From NCBI RefSeq assembly GCF_024496085.1, contig NZ_CP101751.1:2604001-2668000 (forward strand): a stretch of DNA of 64,000 bases. Direction: 5' to 3'. The number at the start of each line of letters is the position of its first letter. Within the stretch, counting starts at the first letter, position 1. Made by a program: the position numbers and the translations under genes. This document shows positions 35,101 through 46,000 of this stretch, piece after piece. This DNA comes from Flavobacterium cerinum (lineage in GTDB: Bacteria; Bacteroidota; Bacteroidia; Flavobacteriales; Flavobacteriaceae). Under the pieces are notes generated by a model. That model was given only the letters and a program-made list of their open reading frames with translations, made no database searches and was not told the origin of the DNA.

Positions 35101-38100
35101 CAAAACGCAGCAGTTTTATCCTGGACTCCGGGTTATGCCGAAACAGCATGGGAAGTAAAAGTACAGTTGGCAGGAACGGGAACACCAACAGGCTCCGGAA
35201 CTCCGGTTACGCCAAATGCGACGCATACACCAAATGATTTATTACCGGATACGGTTTATGAATATTATGTGAGAGCTGCCTGTGGATCGGCATTTAGTGA
35301 CTGGATCGGGCCGTTTACTTTCCGAACACTGTGTACGCCTTTTAATACCCCATTTGTAGAAACATTTAATAGCGATTCTACTTCCGAAAACTGTTGGAGA
35401 ATCGTAAACAGTAATAATGATTCCAATGCCTGGAACCTTAACGTGACAGTGAATCCGTATGAAGGAAATCAGATGGCAGGAATGTTTACAGGAAGTAACG
35501 GAGAAAATGATGACTGGCTGATTTCACCAACAATTAATGTTACTGCTAATCAGCGTTTACGTTATTACTACCGTGTAAATGACAGTTTCTTTACCGAAGA
35601 TTTAAAAATAAAATTATCAACTAACGGTATTGCGTTGGATCAGTTTACAACAACATTGTACGACTCTTCTACCGATCCGGTGTTGATTAACAATATGGAG
35701 TATAAGGAAAAAATTATTAACCTTCCTGCGGGAGTAACCGGGAATATTAATATTGCATTCCATGTACCGTTTTACCAAAGTACCGGATCCTATAGAGGTC
35801 AGCTACTTTTTATTGATAATGTAGTAATCGAAAATATTCCGGCTTGTCCGCAACCTTCGAACGCTATTGCTTCCAACCTGACCGATACCGAAGTACAAAT
35901 CAGTTGGGATGCAAACGGAACGACATCACCATGGGAAATTTCGGTTCAGCCTTTCGGAACACCGGCACCGGTAGGCAATACGCAACCGCAATATTTACAC
36001 ACGGCAAACAATAACCCTTATACGGTAAGCGGATTAATTCCGGCTACAAAATACCAATACTATATCCGCTCGCTTTGTGGCGCTTCCGGAAATAGCGAAT
36101 GGATCGGGCCGTTTGTATTTACGACAAGATGTAGTTTTGAAAACCTTTGTGAATATACGATTAGCCTGACCAGCGGAAGCTCGTGGGGCGTTGGCGGAGG
36201 TATTGATGTGATTCAGAACGGAGTAGTGGTACAAACACTGGCATTTCCTACAGGACCGTTTAATCAGGTACCGCCACCGGCGGAATACACCTTATTATTA
36301 TGTACCGGAGTAGAATATTCTTTATTCTGGGATTCTATCGGAACAGCACCGGGACAATATCCGAATGCCCAGGTTGAGGTGAAAAATGCAAACGGAGATG
36401 TGGTATGGACCAGTCCGCTGGGATTAGGGACGCCAAGAACGGTGCTGTATACCGGAATATCCACTTGCGGAACCATTGCTTGTCCGCAACCGACAAATTT
36501 ACAGGTTAACGCACAGTCTGTCTTTTCATGGACTCCGGGCGGATCGGAAACACAATGGGAAGTATTTATTCAACCGGTTGGAAACGGAACATTACCACAG
36601 TCGGGAACAATAGTAAATACGCCATCCTATACACCGCAGCCATCGGATTTCGATTCTCAGACAGCGGCAACTTACGAATATTTTGTAAGAGCAGTTTGTA
36701 GCGGAAGCAGTAACAGTTTCTGGTCCGGGCCAAAAGTATTTGTTCGAAATGACGAGCCGTCTACTGCTATTGTAGTGCCGGTAAATCAAAATGAAGAATG
36801 CAACAATTCAATATCAAACGTTACGTTCTCCGGTGCAACACCTTCATCGGTACCAATGACTTGCGGCGGAATTAACGGAGGTGATATCTGGTTCGAATTT
36901 GTAGCGACTTCAAGAATTCATATTATCGAAGCCAACGGATTTACCGGAAACTTCTATATCTCTTCCGGAGATGAACCGTACCCGAATATGATGATGACTT
37001 TGTATAAAGTCGGAGCAGGCGGGGTATTGGAAGAAAAAGCATGTAGTAACAACAATACGATTACAGCGATGTATTCTTCTGAATTAGTAGTTGGCGAAAC
37101 GTATAAAGTACGTTTAACACTAAATAGTACGGTAGCCAGTACACGAAAATTCAACATGTGTATTAAAACACCGGCTGATTTATGTAATGTAAATGCCGTT
37201 AACTATGATTTCGAGCATCCGCCGATGCAAACCGTAACGGGAATTTATACCATTAGTACGCAATATGTGGTTCCGGGATGGCGCGTAAATCTGGATACCT
37301 GGGATGCGATGTTCTTCTCAGAAGCACTAAATGCAATCAATTCTTCGCCTTATTCCGGCGGACAGTGTCTTCAGTTATTATCCGATCCGGAAGAAGACTG
37401 GAATCCGAATGATCCGAATATCAAAGGATTGTATAAAGAATTTGATACTTCAGAAATTACACAGATGAACTATAGCTTTGCGCATGCCGCCAGAGCAACA
37501 AACGGAAGTTCAGTACAATTATATGCAGGACCGCCGGCGGGACCGTTTACATTGGTAACGGAAGTATTCGCTCAAGGTTCAACATGGAATTTACATGAAG
37601 GAAGTTATACCGTTCCTACAGGACAGAATGTAACTCGTTTTATCTTTAGATCAAAAGAGAATATCATCGGGAATATGTTGGATGCGGCCAACTTTAAAGC
37701 AAATAACGATGTAAAAACAACCGCTCATACTTTAAACTGTAGCCAAAACAGCACAACAGTTGAAGCAGAAGGAGTAGGACAATGGTCGGCAGCAGCCAAT
37801 AATCCGGGTGCTACCGTAATTACAACACCGAATGTGAAAACAACCACAATTACCGGATTTACAACACCGGGTGTTTATACGTTTTACTGGAGAACACGTT
37901 ACTGTGAAAAATCAGTTGTGATTACTTACGAAGGGATTACGGATACACCAACAGTTACGTCACCGGTAGTATATTGCCAAAATGCAACGGCAGTGCCATT
38001 AACGGCAACCGCTCCGGCAAATTATACCTTATTATGGTTTACAGATCCGACCGGAACAGGAAGTGCTACGGCACCGACACCTGTTACAACAACGGTAGGA

Positions 38101-40023
38101 AACACATCGTATTATGTAAGTCTGACCGACGGAAACGGATGTCAGGGACCAAAAGAGGAAATCGTTGTTCAGGTGAATGCATTACCGACAGCAACGGTAA
38201 CAGCTCCGGCACCGATTTGTTCCGGATCTGTAGCTACTGTAGTATTTAACGGTACACCGAATGCAGTGGTTACGTATACTATTGATGGGGGAACCAATCA
38301 GACGGTAACATTAGATGCCAACGGAACGGCTTCAGTAACAACGCCGACACTAACAACGAATAGTGTTTATACTTTAGTGAGTGTAAGTGATACAAATACT
38401 TGTTCGCAAAACCTGACCGATTCAATTACGGTAAATGTCATGGCGTTACCAACGGCTACGATTTCAGGAACAACTGTAATCTGCTCGGGTGATACCGCAA
38501 CAATCACTTTTAACGGTACACCGAATGCAGTGATTACCTATACTGTAGATGGCGGAACCAATCAAACGGTAACATTGGATACCAACGGAACGGCTTCAGT
38601 AACGACTTCGGCCTTAACAGCTGATACCGTTTATGAATTGGTAAGTGTAGCAGCTGCAACTTCTTCCTGTACAGCAACAGTAACCGGATCAGCGACAATT
38701 ACGATCAATCCGTTACCAACAGCAACAATTTCAGGAAATGCGACAATCTGTGCCGGTAACACCACTACCATTAGTTTTACAGGTACACCAAATGCAGTGG
38801 TGACTTATACTATTGATAACGGAACACCACAAACAATAACATTGGACGCAAACGGTCAGGCAACGATTGTTACCGGAACCGGAGGAGTTTATACCATTAT
38901 AACAGTAACCGCTTCGGGATCGTTAGCTTGTAGTCAGACGCTATCCGATTTTATAACGATAACTGTGACTCCATTAGCAGCGCCAACCGTAACATTTAGT
39001 TATGATTCGGTTTGTGTGAATGCAACAACAAGTCCGGTGCCGACACTGGCCGGCGGATTTACCACAGGTGGTACGTTTAGTTCTGCTTCATTAACGGTAA
39101 ATGCCACTACAGGTGTTATCGATTTAACAGGAGCAACAGCAGGAACACATACAATTGCTTATGATATTGCCGCCAATACAACCAATTGTACGGATGCCGG
39201 ACATTATGAAGCTTCTATAGTATTGACTTCAGGAGTTAATCCGGTTACGATTTTCAGTTATGATCCGGTATATTGCCCGGATAGCCCGAATGCCTTACCG
39301 CAAACAGCTACCGGCTTTACGCAGGGCGGAACATTTGGATCTGCACCGGGATTAAGTTTAAATACAACTACCGGGGAAATCAATATCGGAGCGAGTACAC
39401 CGGGAAGTTATACGATCACTTATATCGTTCAGGCTGATGCCGCTACGTGTAATACAGGCGGACAAGATAGTTTTGATATCGTAATTACACCGTCGATTGC
39501 AGTTGTTGTTGAAAGCGGATGTGAAAACGAAACATTAGTACTACATGCCGTACCTGTAAACGGATCCTATAATCCGGCAACAGTATCCTATAGCTGGAAA
39601 GATCAGAATAACATAACTGTAGGCACCAATGACGCTACATTCAATGTTGATCAGTATATAGCACAAAACCCGACAGCTGCTTTACCGCTAACCTTTACCG
39701 TTACGGTTACTTCCGGTACTTGTACAGGATCGGCAGCACTTCCTATTACAAGCAACCCTTGTCGTAAGATACCAAAAGGTATTTCACCGAATAATGACGG
39801 TTCGAATGATACTTTTGATCTAACCGGAATGGGAGTACGGGAATTATCGATCTTTAACCGCTATGGTACAGAAGTGTACAAATTCAGCGGAAATTATACT
39901 AACCAATGGCATGGAACGTCAAACAACGGTACCGAATTACCGGACGGAACCTATTTTTACGCACTTGTAAAAGAGAACGGAACAAAAGCCACAGGTTGGG
40001 TTTATATAAACAGAGAACAGTAA
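32158..40023 (+). CDS. giant multidomain surface protein with FnIII repeats and T9SS type B sorting domain
   Basis: A 2621-aa secreted protein. The N-terminus is long: about 35 residues precede the hydrophobic signal core (KILTFLVLLFSISGYSQ). Then follow choice-of-anchor-like jelly-roll domains alternating with fibronectin type III units that begin near residues 221, 466, 716, 968, 1229 and 1441 (most open with CPxP and contain YEYYVRA-type strands), another anchor-like domain (about 1680-1860), Ig-like repeats with ICSGDTATITFNGTPNA-type sequence (about 2000-2300), and a type B sorting domain (GISPNNDGSNDTF...IFNRYG) at the end. It is probably an adhesin displayed by the T9SS. PorP/SprF and OmpA-type genes follow directly. 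Confidence 0.9.
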   Translation: MKMQRKLQLTTQGFLWIGFLDFLSGFPECLLHKKIKGKILTFLVLLFSISGYSQLTTENFEGGIPTSWTLFQNTVGTSSWGISNDGYLGGNAAYINPASENIGAGNTAQYFLVTPLVPVPANGELRFFTKQGSATNNGTIYQIRLSTASQPDINGFSVVLKSWTEADLNTGSPTTYEEKVVAIPDNIPVGLEIYIAFVAINTQTGATPTGDAWFVDNVRVVESCLKVQQPNFTASNITAHTANLSWTHPSSNSFEIQVVPQGTTPAANGTPTTNSYSASSLVANSFYDVYIRTNCTGTVPQSEWAGPFTFKTGILGLSCSEPIVIPDVTTQAYTLSANLNQYQNPAVTYATHGSGCLSPAITNNYLSGAKAFLTYTPTTTGLITITQTTLGGTGCFNNSTGVFVYQSCADVGVSCIAGMNTATANVPKRISNLYVQAGQTYVIVVSSNLAPSASICFNLKVESSTCPAPATFTYKNLLQNSVSFSWDNVGGFATAWEYKAVPTGSGAPTGAGTATTTNVDNVINTGLAPGTTYDLYVRSVCGSVPGNWSLPYKFTTQCTVFNTPYSTQFTGTSATVSAPCWTAVDVNNDGLTWSYLGGYATMLTNTYQNYNNDIFVSPQVNVSGTPKRLRFKHQVVGGVSSYAIRISTTGIGAQNFTIELMPDTPITNTTWVEKIINIPTSITGPINIAWVVSPATAHTATRISIDDVFIEDKPACPDPLSPVAQNVTEDQASLSWVNGDTETQWQVAIQPYGTGVPTGTGTLVNSNPYLATNLNPATHYEYYVRAYCSATQQSNWVGPFDFTTACITFPTPFSESFNDTDPTTKKFCWTTNNANGDGAQWTMGATEARIQRGFMGPNSFDDWLITPAIHAVGNKKLTFKYRALLTPFTPNPRHGIQVLISTTDTNPASFTEIAPLMEFTNTTYQEKSLYFTGTGTVYIAFRVPPELVAPGTASTLNLDDVLIVDAPACPNPSDLAAAGITQNAAVLSWTPGYAETAWEVKVQLAGTGTPTGSGTPVTPNATHTPNDLLPDTVYEYYVRAACGSAFSDWIGPFTFRTLCTPFNTPFVETFNSDSTSENCWRIVNSNNDSNAWNLNVTVNPYEGNQMAGMFTGSNGENDDWLISPTINVTANQRLRYYYRVNDSFFTEDLKIKLSTNGIALDQFTTTLYDSSTDPVLINNMEYKEKIINLPAGVTGNINIAFHVPFYQSTGSYRGQLLFIDNVVIENIPACPQPSNAIASNLTDTEVQISWDANGTTSPWEISVQPFGTPAPVGNTQPQYLHTANNNPYTVSGLIPATKYQYYIRSLCGASGNSEWIGPFVFTTRCSFENLCEYTISLTSGSSWGVGGGIDVIQNGVVVQTLAFPTGPFNQVPPPAEYTLLLCTGVEYSLFWDSIGTAPGQYPNAQVEVKNANGDVVWTSPLGLGTPRTVLYTGISTCGTIACPQPTNLQVNAQSVFSWTPGGSETQWEVFIQPVGNGTLPQSGTIVNTPSYTPQPSDFDSQTAATYEYFVRAVCSGSSNSFWSGPKVFVRNDEPSTAIVVPVNQNEECNNSISNVTFSGATPSSVPMTCGGINGGDIWFEFVATSRIHIIEANGFTGNFYISSGDEPYPNMMMTLYKVGAGGVLEEKACSNNNTITAMYSSELVVGETYKVRLTLNSTVASTRKFNMCIKTPADLCNVNAVNYDFEHPPMQTVTGIYTISTQYVVPGWRVNLDTWDAMFFSEALNAINSSPYSGGQCLQLLSDPEEDWNPNDPNIKGLYKEFDTSEITQMNYSFAHAARATNGSSVQLYAGPPAGPFTLVTEVFAQGSTWNLHEGSYTVPTGQNVTRFIFRSKENIIGNMLDAANFKANNDVKTTAHTLNCSQNSTTVEAEGVGQWSAAANNPGATVITTPNVKTTTITGFTTPGVYTFYWRTRYCEKSVVITYEGITDTPTVTSPVVYCQNATAVPLTATAPANYTLLWFTDPTGTGSATAPTPVTTTVGNTSYYVSLTDGNGCQGPKEEIVVQVNALPTATVTAPAPICSGSVATVVFNGTPNAVVTYTIDGGTNQTVTLDANGTASVTTPTLTTNSVYTLVSVSDTNTCSQNLTDSITVNVMALPTATISGTTVICSGDTATITFNGTPNAVITYTVDGGTNQTVTLDTNGTASVTTSALTADTVYELVSVAAATSSCTATVTGSATITINPLPTATISGNATICAGNTTTISFTGTPNAVVTYTIDNGTPQTITLDANGQATIVTGTGGVYTIITVTASGSLACSQTLSDFITITVTPLAAPTVTFSYDSVCVNATTSPVPTLAGGFTTGGTFSSASLTVNATTGVIDLTGATAGTHTIAYDIAANTTNCTDAGHYEASIVLTSGVNPVTIFSYDPVYCPDSPNALPQTATGFTQGGTFGSAPGLSLNTTTGEINIGASTPGSYTITYIVQADAATCNTGGQDSFDIVITPSIAVVVESGCENETLVLHAVPVNGSYNPATVSYSWKDQNNITVGTNDATFNVDQYIAQNPTAALPLTFTVTVTSGTCTGSAALPITSNPCRKIPKGISPNNDGSNDTFDLTGMGVRELSIFNRYGTEVYKFSGNYTNQWHGTSNNGTELPDGTYFYALVKENGTKATGWVYINREQ

Positions 40024-40037
40024 CCAAATAATCAGGT

Positions 40038-40073
40038 ATACAGCCTGTTTGATTTCAGACAGGCTGTATTTTT
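40038..40073 (+). terminator. hairpin terminator/attenuator between the giant adhesin and PorP genes
   Basis: ATACAGCCTGT (40038-40048) pairs perfectly with ACAGGCTGTAT (40059-40069), followed by a T run. It has the form of an intrinsic terminator but lies in a 65-nt gap inside what looks like one functional unit, so it may partially reduce transcription of porP relative to the adhesin. Confidence 0.75.
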
Positions 40074-40088
40074 CAAAGAACAGTAAAT

Positions 40089-41024
40089 ATGAAAAAAATA
40101 TATTTTGCATCCCTGTTAGTGGCTATGTTCGCGCTGGACGTTAACGCACAACAGGATCCGCATTATACACAATACATGTATAACATGAATGTGATGAATC
40201 CCGCTTATGCCGGTTCGAAAGAAAGCTTATCCGGAGGGATTTTATACCGCCAGCAATGGGTGGATATTGAAGGTGCACCCAAAACGGCTACTTTGTCGCT
40301 TCACAGCCCGGTAGGGAAAAATGTAGGGCTGGGGATTTCGGCAGTTTCGGATAAAATCGGCCCGGTTGAAGAGAATAATGTTTATGCGGACTTTTCCTAT
40401 ACGCTAAATTTAGGGGGCGAACATCGTCTGGCTTTAGGATTAAAAGCAGGAGCTACCTTTCAGAAAATCGGGCTGTTTTCCGAAATCGGTAACGGATTTG
40501 TACCGCATCCGGGTGATGTGGCTTTTAAAGAAGATACAAACAACACCTATTTTAATGTCGGAACCGGATTTTTCTATTACACGCAAAAATACTATCTGGC
40601 CTTTTCCGTTCCGAATCTGTTAAAGAAAACGCATTTGGACGTTACGCAAAACGGACAGGAATATAATTTCGGAAGTGATGTACAACATTATTTCCTGACA
40701 GGAGGATATGTATTTAACCTATCGGAAAACACCAAATTTAAACCGTCCTTTATGATGAAATCGGCTTTTAGTGCACCTACTTCATTGGATTTATCAGCGA
40801 ATGTTATGTTTTTCAACAAATTTGAAATAGGAGCAACATACCGATTGGATGATTCTTTTGGCGGAATGGTTAATTATGCGATCACACCGGGACTTCGTAT
40901 CGGATATGCATATGATCATATTGTTTCTGATCTGAATGTGACAACACCGGCATCGCACGAATTTATGTTGTTATTTGACCTGAACTTTTCCAAAAAAGTA
41001 TCGCTGTCACCTCGATATTTCTAA
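40089..41024 (+). CDS. PorP/SprF family type IX secretion system membrane protein
   Basis: A 311-aa outer-membrane beta-barrel with a signal peptide ending VNAQQ. QDPHYTQYMYNMNVMNPAYAGS is split here as DPHYTQYMYN and NPAYAGS; both are hallmark segments of the PorP/SprF family, as is GGILYRQQWVDIEGAP. SprF is needed for export and attachment of the type B-sorted adhesin SprB; this copy lies between two type B-sorted giants and probably serves them. It starts 65 nt after the adhesin gene and ends 15 nt before the OmpA gene. Confidence 0.93.
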   Translation: MKKIYFASLLVAMFALDVNAQQDPHYTQYMYNMNVMNPAYAGSKESLSGGILYRQQWVDIEGAPKTATLSLHSPVGKNVGLGISAVSDKIGPVEENNVYADFSYTLNLGGEHRLALGLKAGATFQKIGLFSEIGNGFVPHPGDVAFKEDTNNTYFNVGTGFFYYTQKYYLAFSVPNLLKKTHLDVTQNGQEYNFGSDVQHYFLTGGYVFNLSENTKFKPSFMMKSAFSAPTSLDLSANVMFFNKFEIGATYRLDDSFGGMVNYAITPGLRIGYAYDHIVSDLNVTTPASHEFMLLFDLNFSKKVSLSPRYF

Positions 41025-41039
41025 TTTCAACCCAACAGT

Positions 41040-42905
41040 ATGAAAAAACAATATATAACATTAGGACTGTTATTGCTCTTAACAACCGGTTACGGACAAG
41101 ACAAGTTTACGGAAAAGGCCGATAAATTATTTGAAAATTACCAGTACGTAGAAGCTATAGCTGAATACCAGAAACTGGCGGAAGGTAAAAATGCGAATGC
41201 TTATGTATATACGCAATTGGCCGACAGTTACTATAATGTGTTTAATATGGCAGAAGCAGCAAAATGGTATGCCAAAGCAACACAAACTAAAACGAGTGCT
41301 GAAACCTATTATCGTTATGCTCAGACATTAAAAGCGATGGGGAAATATCAGGAAGCCAATAAGCAAATGGATACTTTCGCGTCTTTAACGCCAAACGATC
41401 CGCGGGCTAAGGAACACAAAGCCAATCCGAATTATATTCCAAGTCTGACAAACCGTTCTAAAATGTTTGATGTGGCAACAACCAATATCAACAGTAAAGA
41501 GCAGAGCGACTTCGGAGCTGTACTGACAAATGATAATACGCTGTATTTTGTGAGTACACGAAACACGTCAAAAAGAACGGATAAATGGGCAAATCAGCCG
41601 TATCTGGATATCTTTGAGGCCACCCGAAACAGCGACGGTACTTTTTCGGAACCTAAACCGGTAAGCGAATTAAATACTGCTTTCCATGACGGACCGGTAA
41701 CAATTAGCAGCGACGGAAATACCATGTATTTTGCAAGAGACGGACATAGCGCCGGACAATACGAACGCAATAAAAACAATGTAAAAGTTGGCCAGCAGGG
41801 AATTTACAAAGCCACAAAAACGGATGGAAAATGGTCGCAAATCGAAGCATTGCCATTTAACAGTACAACCTATTCGGTAACCAATCCAAGTTTGAGTAAA
41901 GACGGAAAAACACTCTATTTCGCATCCAATATGCCGGGTGGAATAGGAGAGTCCGACATCTGGAAAGTGAGTGTTACCGCTAGCGGATACGGAAAGCCGG
42001 AAAATCTCGGTCCTGCTGTCAATACGCCCGGAAAAGAGAATTTCCCGTTTATTGCTGAGGAAGATATTTTGTATTATGCTTCTTCCGGAAAACAAGGATT
42101 CGGTGGATTGGATATCTTTAAAGTGGATTTAAAATCGACAGAACCGGCTCAAAACTTAGGAAAACCGGTCAATACGGAAAAAGACGATTTTTCCTTTAGT
42201 TTTAATAAAAGTCAGAATATCGGTTTTTTTGCTTCCAACAGAAATGGGATGGATGCTATTTATACCGCAACTCCGATTTGTTCCGCTGAAGCAATTGCCG
42301 TCGTAACGAATAAAAAAACAGGTACGCTATTAGCCAATGCTTCGGTAGCGATTCTGGATGCAAAAGGAAATACAATTGCAACAAAACAAACCGGTTCCGA
42401 AGGTAAAGTACGCTATGAAACGGATTGTGAAACGGCTTATACATTTCAGGTAACTGCTCCGGATTTTGAAACCGCCTCATTTCCGGTACAAAAAGTAAAA
42501 TCAGGAGAAGTAATTGTTGAAGCGCCATTAACGCCAGTTGAAGTGATCATTACCGATAAAGAAGTATTGTTAAATCCGGTATTTTTTGATTTCGATAAAA
42601 GCAATATTACAGAACAGGGAGCAAATGAACTAAACAAATTGGTTACGGTTATGAAAAACCACCCGACAATGGTGATTTTAGTAAAATCCCACACCGATTC
42701 CAAAGGTAGCGCAGCTTATAACCTTAGATTATCGGAACAAAGAGCACAATCAACAGTACAGTATCTGATTTCTAAAGGAGTTGAAAAAGAACGTATTTCC
42801 GGTAAGGGACTCGGAAATACCGAACCTAAAATCAACTGTACTAATTGTACGGAAGAGCAACAGGCACAAAACAGACGCTCTGAATTTATAATCATTAAAA
42901 AATAG
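41040..42905 (+). CDS. OmpA family protein with TPR and PD40 repeats (PorE-like)
   Basis: A 621-aa envelope protein. After a signal peptide (ending TTGYGQ) come TPR units (about 22-125), a PD40/WD40-like beta-propeller (about 155-400; TLYFASNMPGGIGESDIW and DILYYASSGKQGFGGLDIF), a carboxypeptidase-regulatory-like domain (about 410-500) and a C-terminal OmpA peptidoglycan-binding domain (about 505-621; SHTDSKGSAAYNLRLSEQRA). This architecture matches PorE-type proteins that tether T9SS machinery to peptidoglycan. It is in an operon with the PorP/SprF gene. Confidence 0.9.
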   Translation: MKKQYITLGLLLLLTTGYGQDKFTEKADKLFENYQYVEAIAEYQKLAEGKNANAYVYTQLADSYYNVFNMAEAAKWYAKATQTKTSAETYYRYAQTLKAMGKYQEANKQMDTFASLTPNDPRAKEHKANPNYIPSLTNRSKMFDVATTNINSKEQSDFGAVLTNDNTLYFVSTRNTSKRTDKWANQPYLDIFEATRNSDGTFSEPKPVSELNTAFHDGPVTISSDGNTMYFARDGHSAGQYERNKNNVKVGQQGIYKATKTDGKWSQIEALPFNSTTYSVTNPSLSKDGKTLYFASNMPGGIGESDIWKVSVTASGYGKPENLGPAVNTPGKENFPFIAEEDILYYASSGKQGFGGLDIFKVDLKSTEPAQNLGKPVNTEKDDFSFSFNKSQNIGFFASNRNGMDAIYTATPICSAEAIAVVTNKKTGTLLANASVAILDAKGNTIATKQTGSEGKVRYETDCETAYTFQVTAPDFETASFPVQKVKSGEVIVEAPLTPVEVIITDKEVLLNPVFFDFDKSNITEQGANELNKLVTVMKNHPTMVILVKSHTDSKGSAAYNLRLSEQRAQSTVQYLISKGVEKERISGKGLGNTEPKINCTNCTEEQQAQNRRSEFIIIKK

Positions 42906-42914
42906 ATCTGAATT

Positions 42915-43051
42915 GGCTCCCTACGGAAATTGATATCATAAATAGTCTCATGGTTTTTTGGAAGTTAACAAACGATATAATATGATTTTCAAGGGAGCTG
43001 TCACGATCGACTTATACAATAGCTAATCTCATCTTTTTGGGGTTAGCTATT
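42915..43051 (+). other. structured leader region before the second giant protein gene
   Basis: The 169-nt gap holds two inverted repeats. GGCTCCCT (42915-42922) pairs with AGGGAGCT (42992-42999) across a 69-nt loop with one G-U pair. AATAGCTAA (43018-43026) pairs perfectly with TTAGCTATT (43043-43051) across a 16-nt T/G-rich loop, 24 nt before the ATG. Neither has a T run after it, so a 5'-leader or mRNA-structure role is more likely than termination. Confidence 0.4.
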
Positions 43052-43074
43052 CCTCATCAATAAAATACTGATAA

Positions 43075-46000
43075 ATGAAGAAGCTATTATTTGTATTATT
43101 AACCTACGTATTTTACGGCTCATTACAGGCGCAGAACCAACCCAACGATTGTGTCAATGCGATCAATGTTTGCGGAAACGGAACATTCAGTTCAAACGCT
43201 AGTGGCATTGGGGCTATTCAGGAAGTCTCCGGATGTGGTGGTGCCGAACATAATTCGATCTGGTTAAAAATTAATGTGATTCAATCCGGAACGTTAGGAT
43301 TTAATATCATTCCGCACGATTCGAATATTACGGTAGACTACGATTTTTGGGTGTACGGTCCTAACAGGACCTGTTCCGCTTTAGGAAGCCCGATTCGTTG
43401 TGCCACCACAAACCCACAATTAGCCGGTCAGTTAAATAATCATACCGGAATGAACGGCAGTACAACATTAACACAAACCGGTCCCGGTGCCAATGGGAAC
43501 AGTTATGTGAGATGGTTAACCGTCACGGCTGGTCAGTCGTACTATATCGCAATTGACAGACCGGTTGGAGACGGTGGATTTGATCTGGAATGGATCGGTA
43601 CAGCAACAGATAACGGAGGTGCTTTTGCTCCGCCGCCGACTGCGAATCCGGTTCCCGATTATAAAACGTGTAGTAATACACCGAATATCGGACTATTTGA
43701 CCTGAATTCAATCAGAAGTCAGATCAATGCAGATCTGACCAATAATACAGTGTCCTTTTATGGTACATTGGCTAATGCTAATGACGGAATAGCACCGCTA
43801 CCGGGTATTATCGCGAATACGACAAATCCGCAAACGATATATGCGACAGTAAAGAATAACACGACCGGATGTTATACTATTACACAGTTTAACCTTATGG
43901 TATATCCCGTTCCAACGGCTTCGCTAACGGCGGCTGCTTCGGTAATCTGCTCCGGTGATGCCGCAGCGATTACGTTTACCGGAACACCGGATGCCACTGT
44001 AGAATACAATGTAAACGGAGGACCAACACTAACCGGTCTTTTGAATGGATCGGGAACACTTACGATTACGAATAACCTGACAGCTGCAACTACTTATACT
44101 TTAACATCGGTAAAAATACTGGATAACAATGGTGTGATGCTTTGCTCGCAACCCTTAAATACTTCAGTAACAATAACGGTTAATCCTTTACCAACGGCAA
44201 CGATATCCGGAACAACTACAATTTGCTCCGGTGATACGGCTTCGGTTACTTTTAACGGAACGCCAAACAGCACGGTTACTTATACTTTTAATAACGGGAC
44301 GAACCAACTGCTATTACTGGATGCAGCGGGAACAGCAACTGTTTCAGCGGGAACAGCGGGTATTTACGAATTAGTTCGGGTAACAACTTCCGGATTACCG
44401 GCTTGTTCACAAGAGCTTACCGGTTCTGTTACGATTACGGTTAACCCGTTACCAACGGCAAGTATTACAGGAACGACCTCAACTTGTTCAAACACAACAG
44501 GAATTTTAACGATAAATGGTACGCCAAATGCCACAGTAACTTATTCGGCTAACGGACAACCTGATGAAACAATTACGCTCGATGCTGCCGGAACCGCAAC
44601 TATCACGACTCCGGTTTTAACCACTTCCGTAACCTATACTTTAATCAGTGTAACTTCGGCAGATACACCGGCTTGTAGTCAACCTTTGGCAACCAGTCAT
44701 ACTATAACAGTAATTACGGCTCCCACTATTACAACGCCTACATCTTTTCAGATGTGTGATACCGGAAATGGTTTAGCTGTTTTTGATTTAACAACCAAAA
44801 TCAATGAAATTACAGGCGGAAATACGGGACTAACAGTGACTTTCCATGAGTCGCAGGCGGAAGCTGATTCCGGAAGTAATCCAAAGGGACCTTTATACAC
44901 GAATAACACTCCGAATACGCAGACATTATATATTCGGGTAGTGAATTCAGCAAACAATCAATGTCCGTCATTTACCACGTTAACATTAAATGTAGCACCT
45001 GTTCCACAGATTAACCCGAATGTTACTCCTTTTATAGTATGTGAAACAAGTGTTCCGGGTGACGGAACAGAATTATTTGATTTGACGATTAAAGACGCAG
45101 AATTACTCAACGGACAAACCGGCGTAATAGTACGTTATTTTGTAAGTGAATCAAATGCGCTTTCCGGTTCAAGTCCGATTATCCCGGTTACAGCTTATCC
45201 GAATATGAGCAATCCGCAAACAATCTGGTATCAACTGAGTAATGGTATCGGTTGTAAAGCTGTAGGATCCTTTCAATTGATTGTAAATCCGAAACCGGTA
45301 ATTGTTCCGTTAAATCCAATGAATGCCTGTAGTAACGGTTCGAACACTACGGCTGAATTTAATTTGTCACTAAACAATACTTTAGTAACCGGTGGCGTAA
45401 CGGGAATGGAAGTAAGTTATCATTTAACGCAAGCTGATGCCGATTCAGGTCTAAGTCCGTTGCCGGCGTTGTATACATCCGGTCCGACGACAATCTATGT
45501 TCGTGTAAAAAATCCGGCTACAGGATGTTATGCTACGACAACTTTGGATTTGAATATTACACAAGGACCGGTTGCTATTACACCACAACCGATAAAATAC
45601 TGTGATCCGAGTGATAATGGTGTCGGAACCTTTGATCTTAATGCTGTAATACCGGAAATTACAGGTGGAACCTTACCACCGGGTGTAACGGTTACGTTCC
45701 ATGAAACGATAGAAGATGCCCAATTGGGATTAAACGCATTATCAAGTCCTTATAGTAATATTCAGCCCTGGGGACAGACAATTTACGTCAGAGTACGATA
45801 TGCTTTGACGGATTGCGCTAATATTGTAATGTTACAACTAATTGTGAATCGAACACCGAGAGCGACTGCACCAACACCGTTGATGGTTTGTGATGATGCC
45901 GTAGCCGATGGTATTACCGTATTTGACCTTAGTGTAAAAAATAATGAGATATTAGGAGCTTTAAATGCTACCGATCATACTATTAGTTATTATGAAAGCT

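Noticed and set aside
34297..36500. Recurrent GCTTGTCCG-type DNA repeats as a possible CRISPR or mobile repeat
   Set aside because: They lie in frame within fibronectin type III units of the giant protein and are spaced by domain length, so they reflect protein repeats.
41670..42095. 141-codon minus-strand frame inside the OmpA-family gene
   Set aside because: Shadow of the real gene, which shows clear PD40 repeats in the plus frame.
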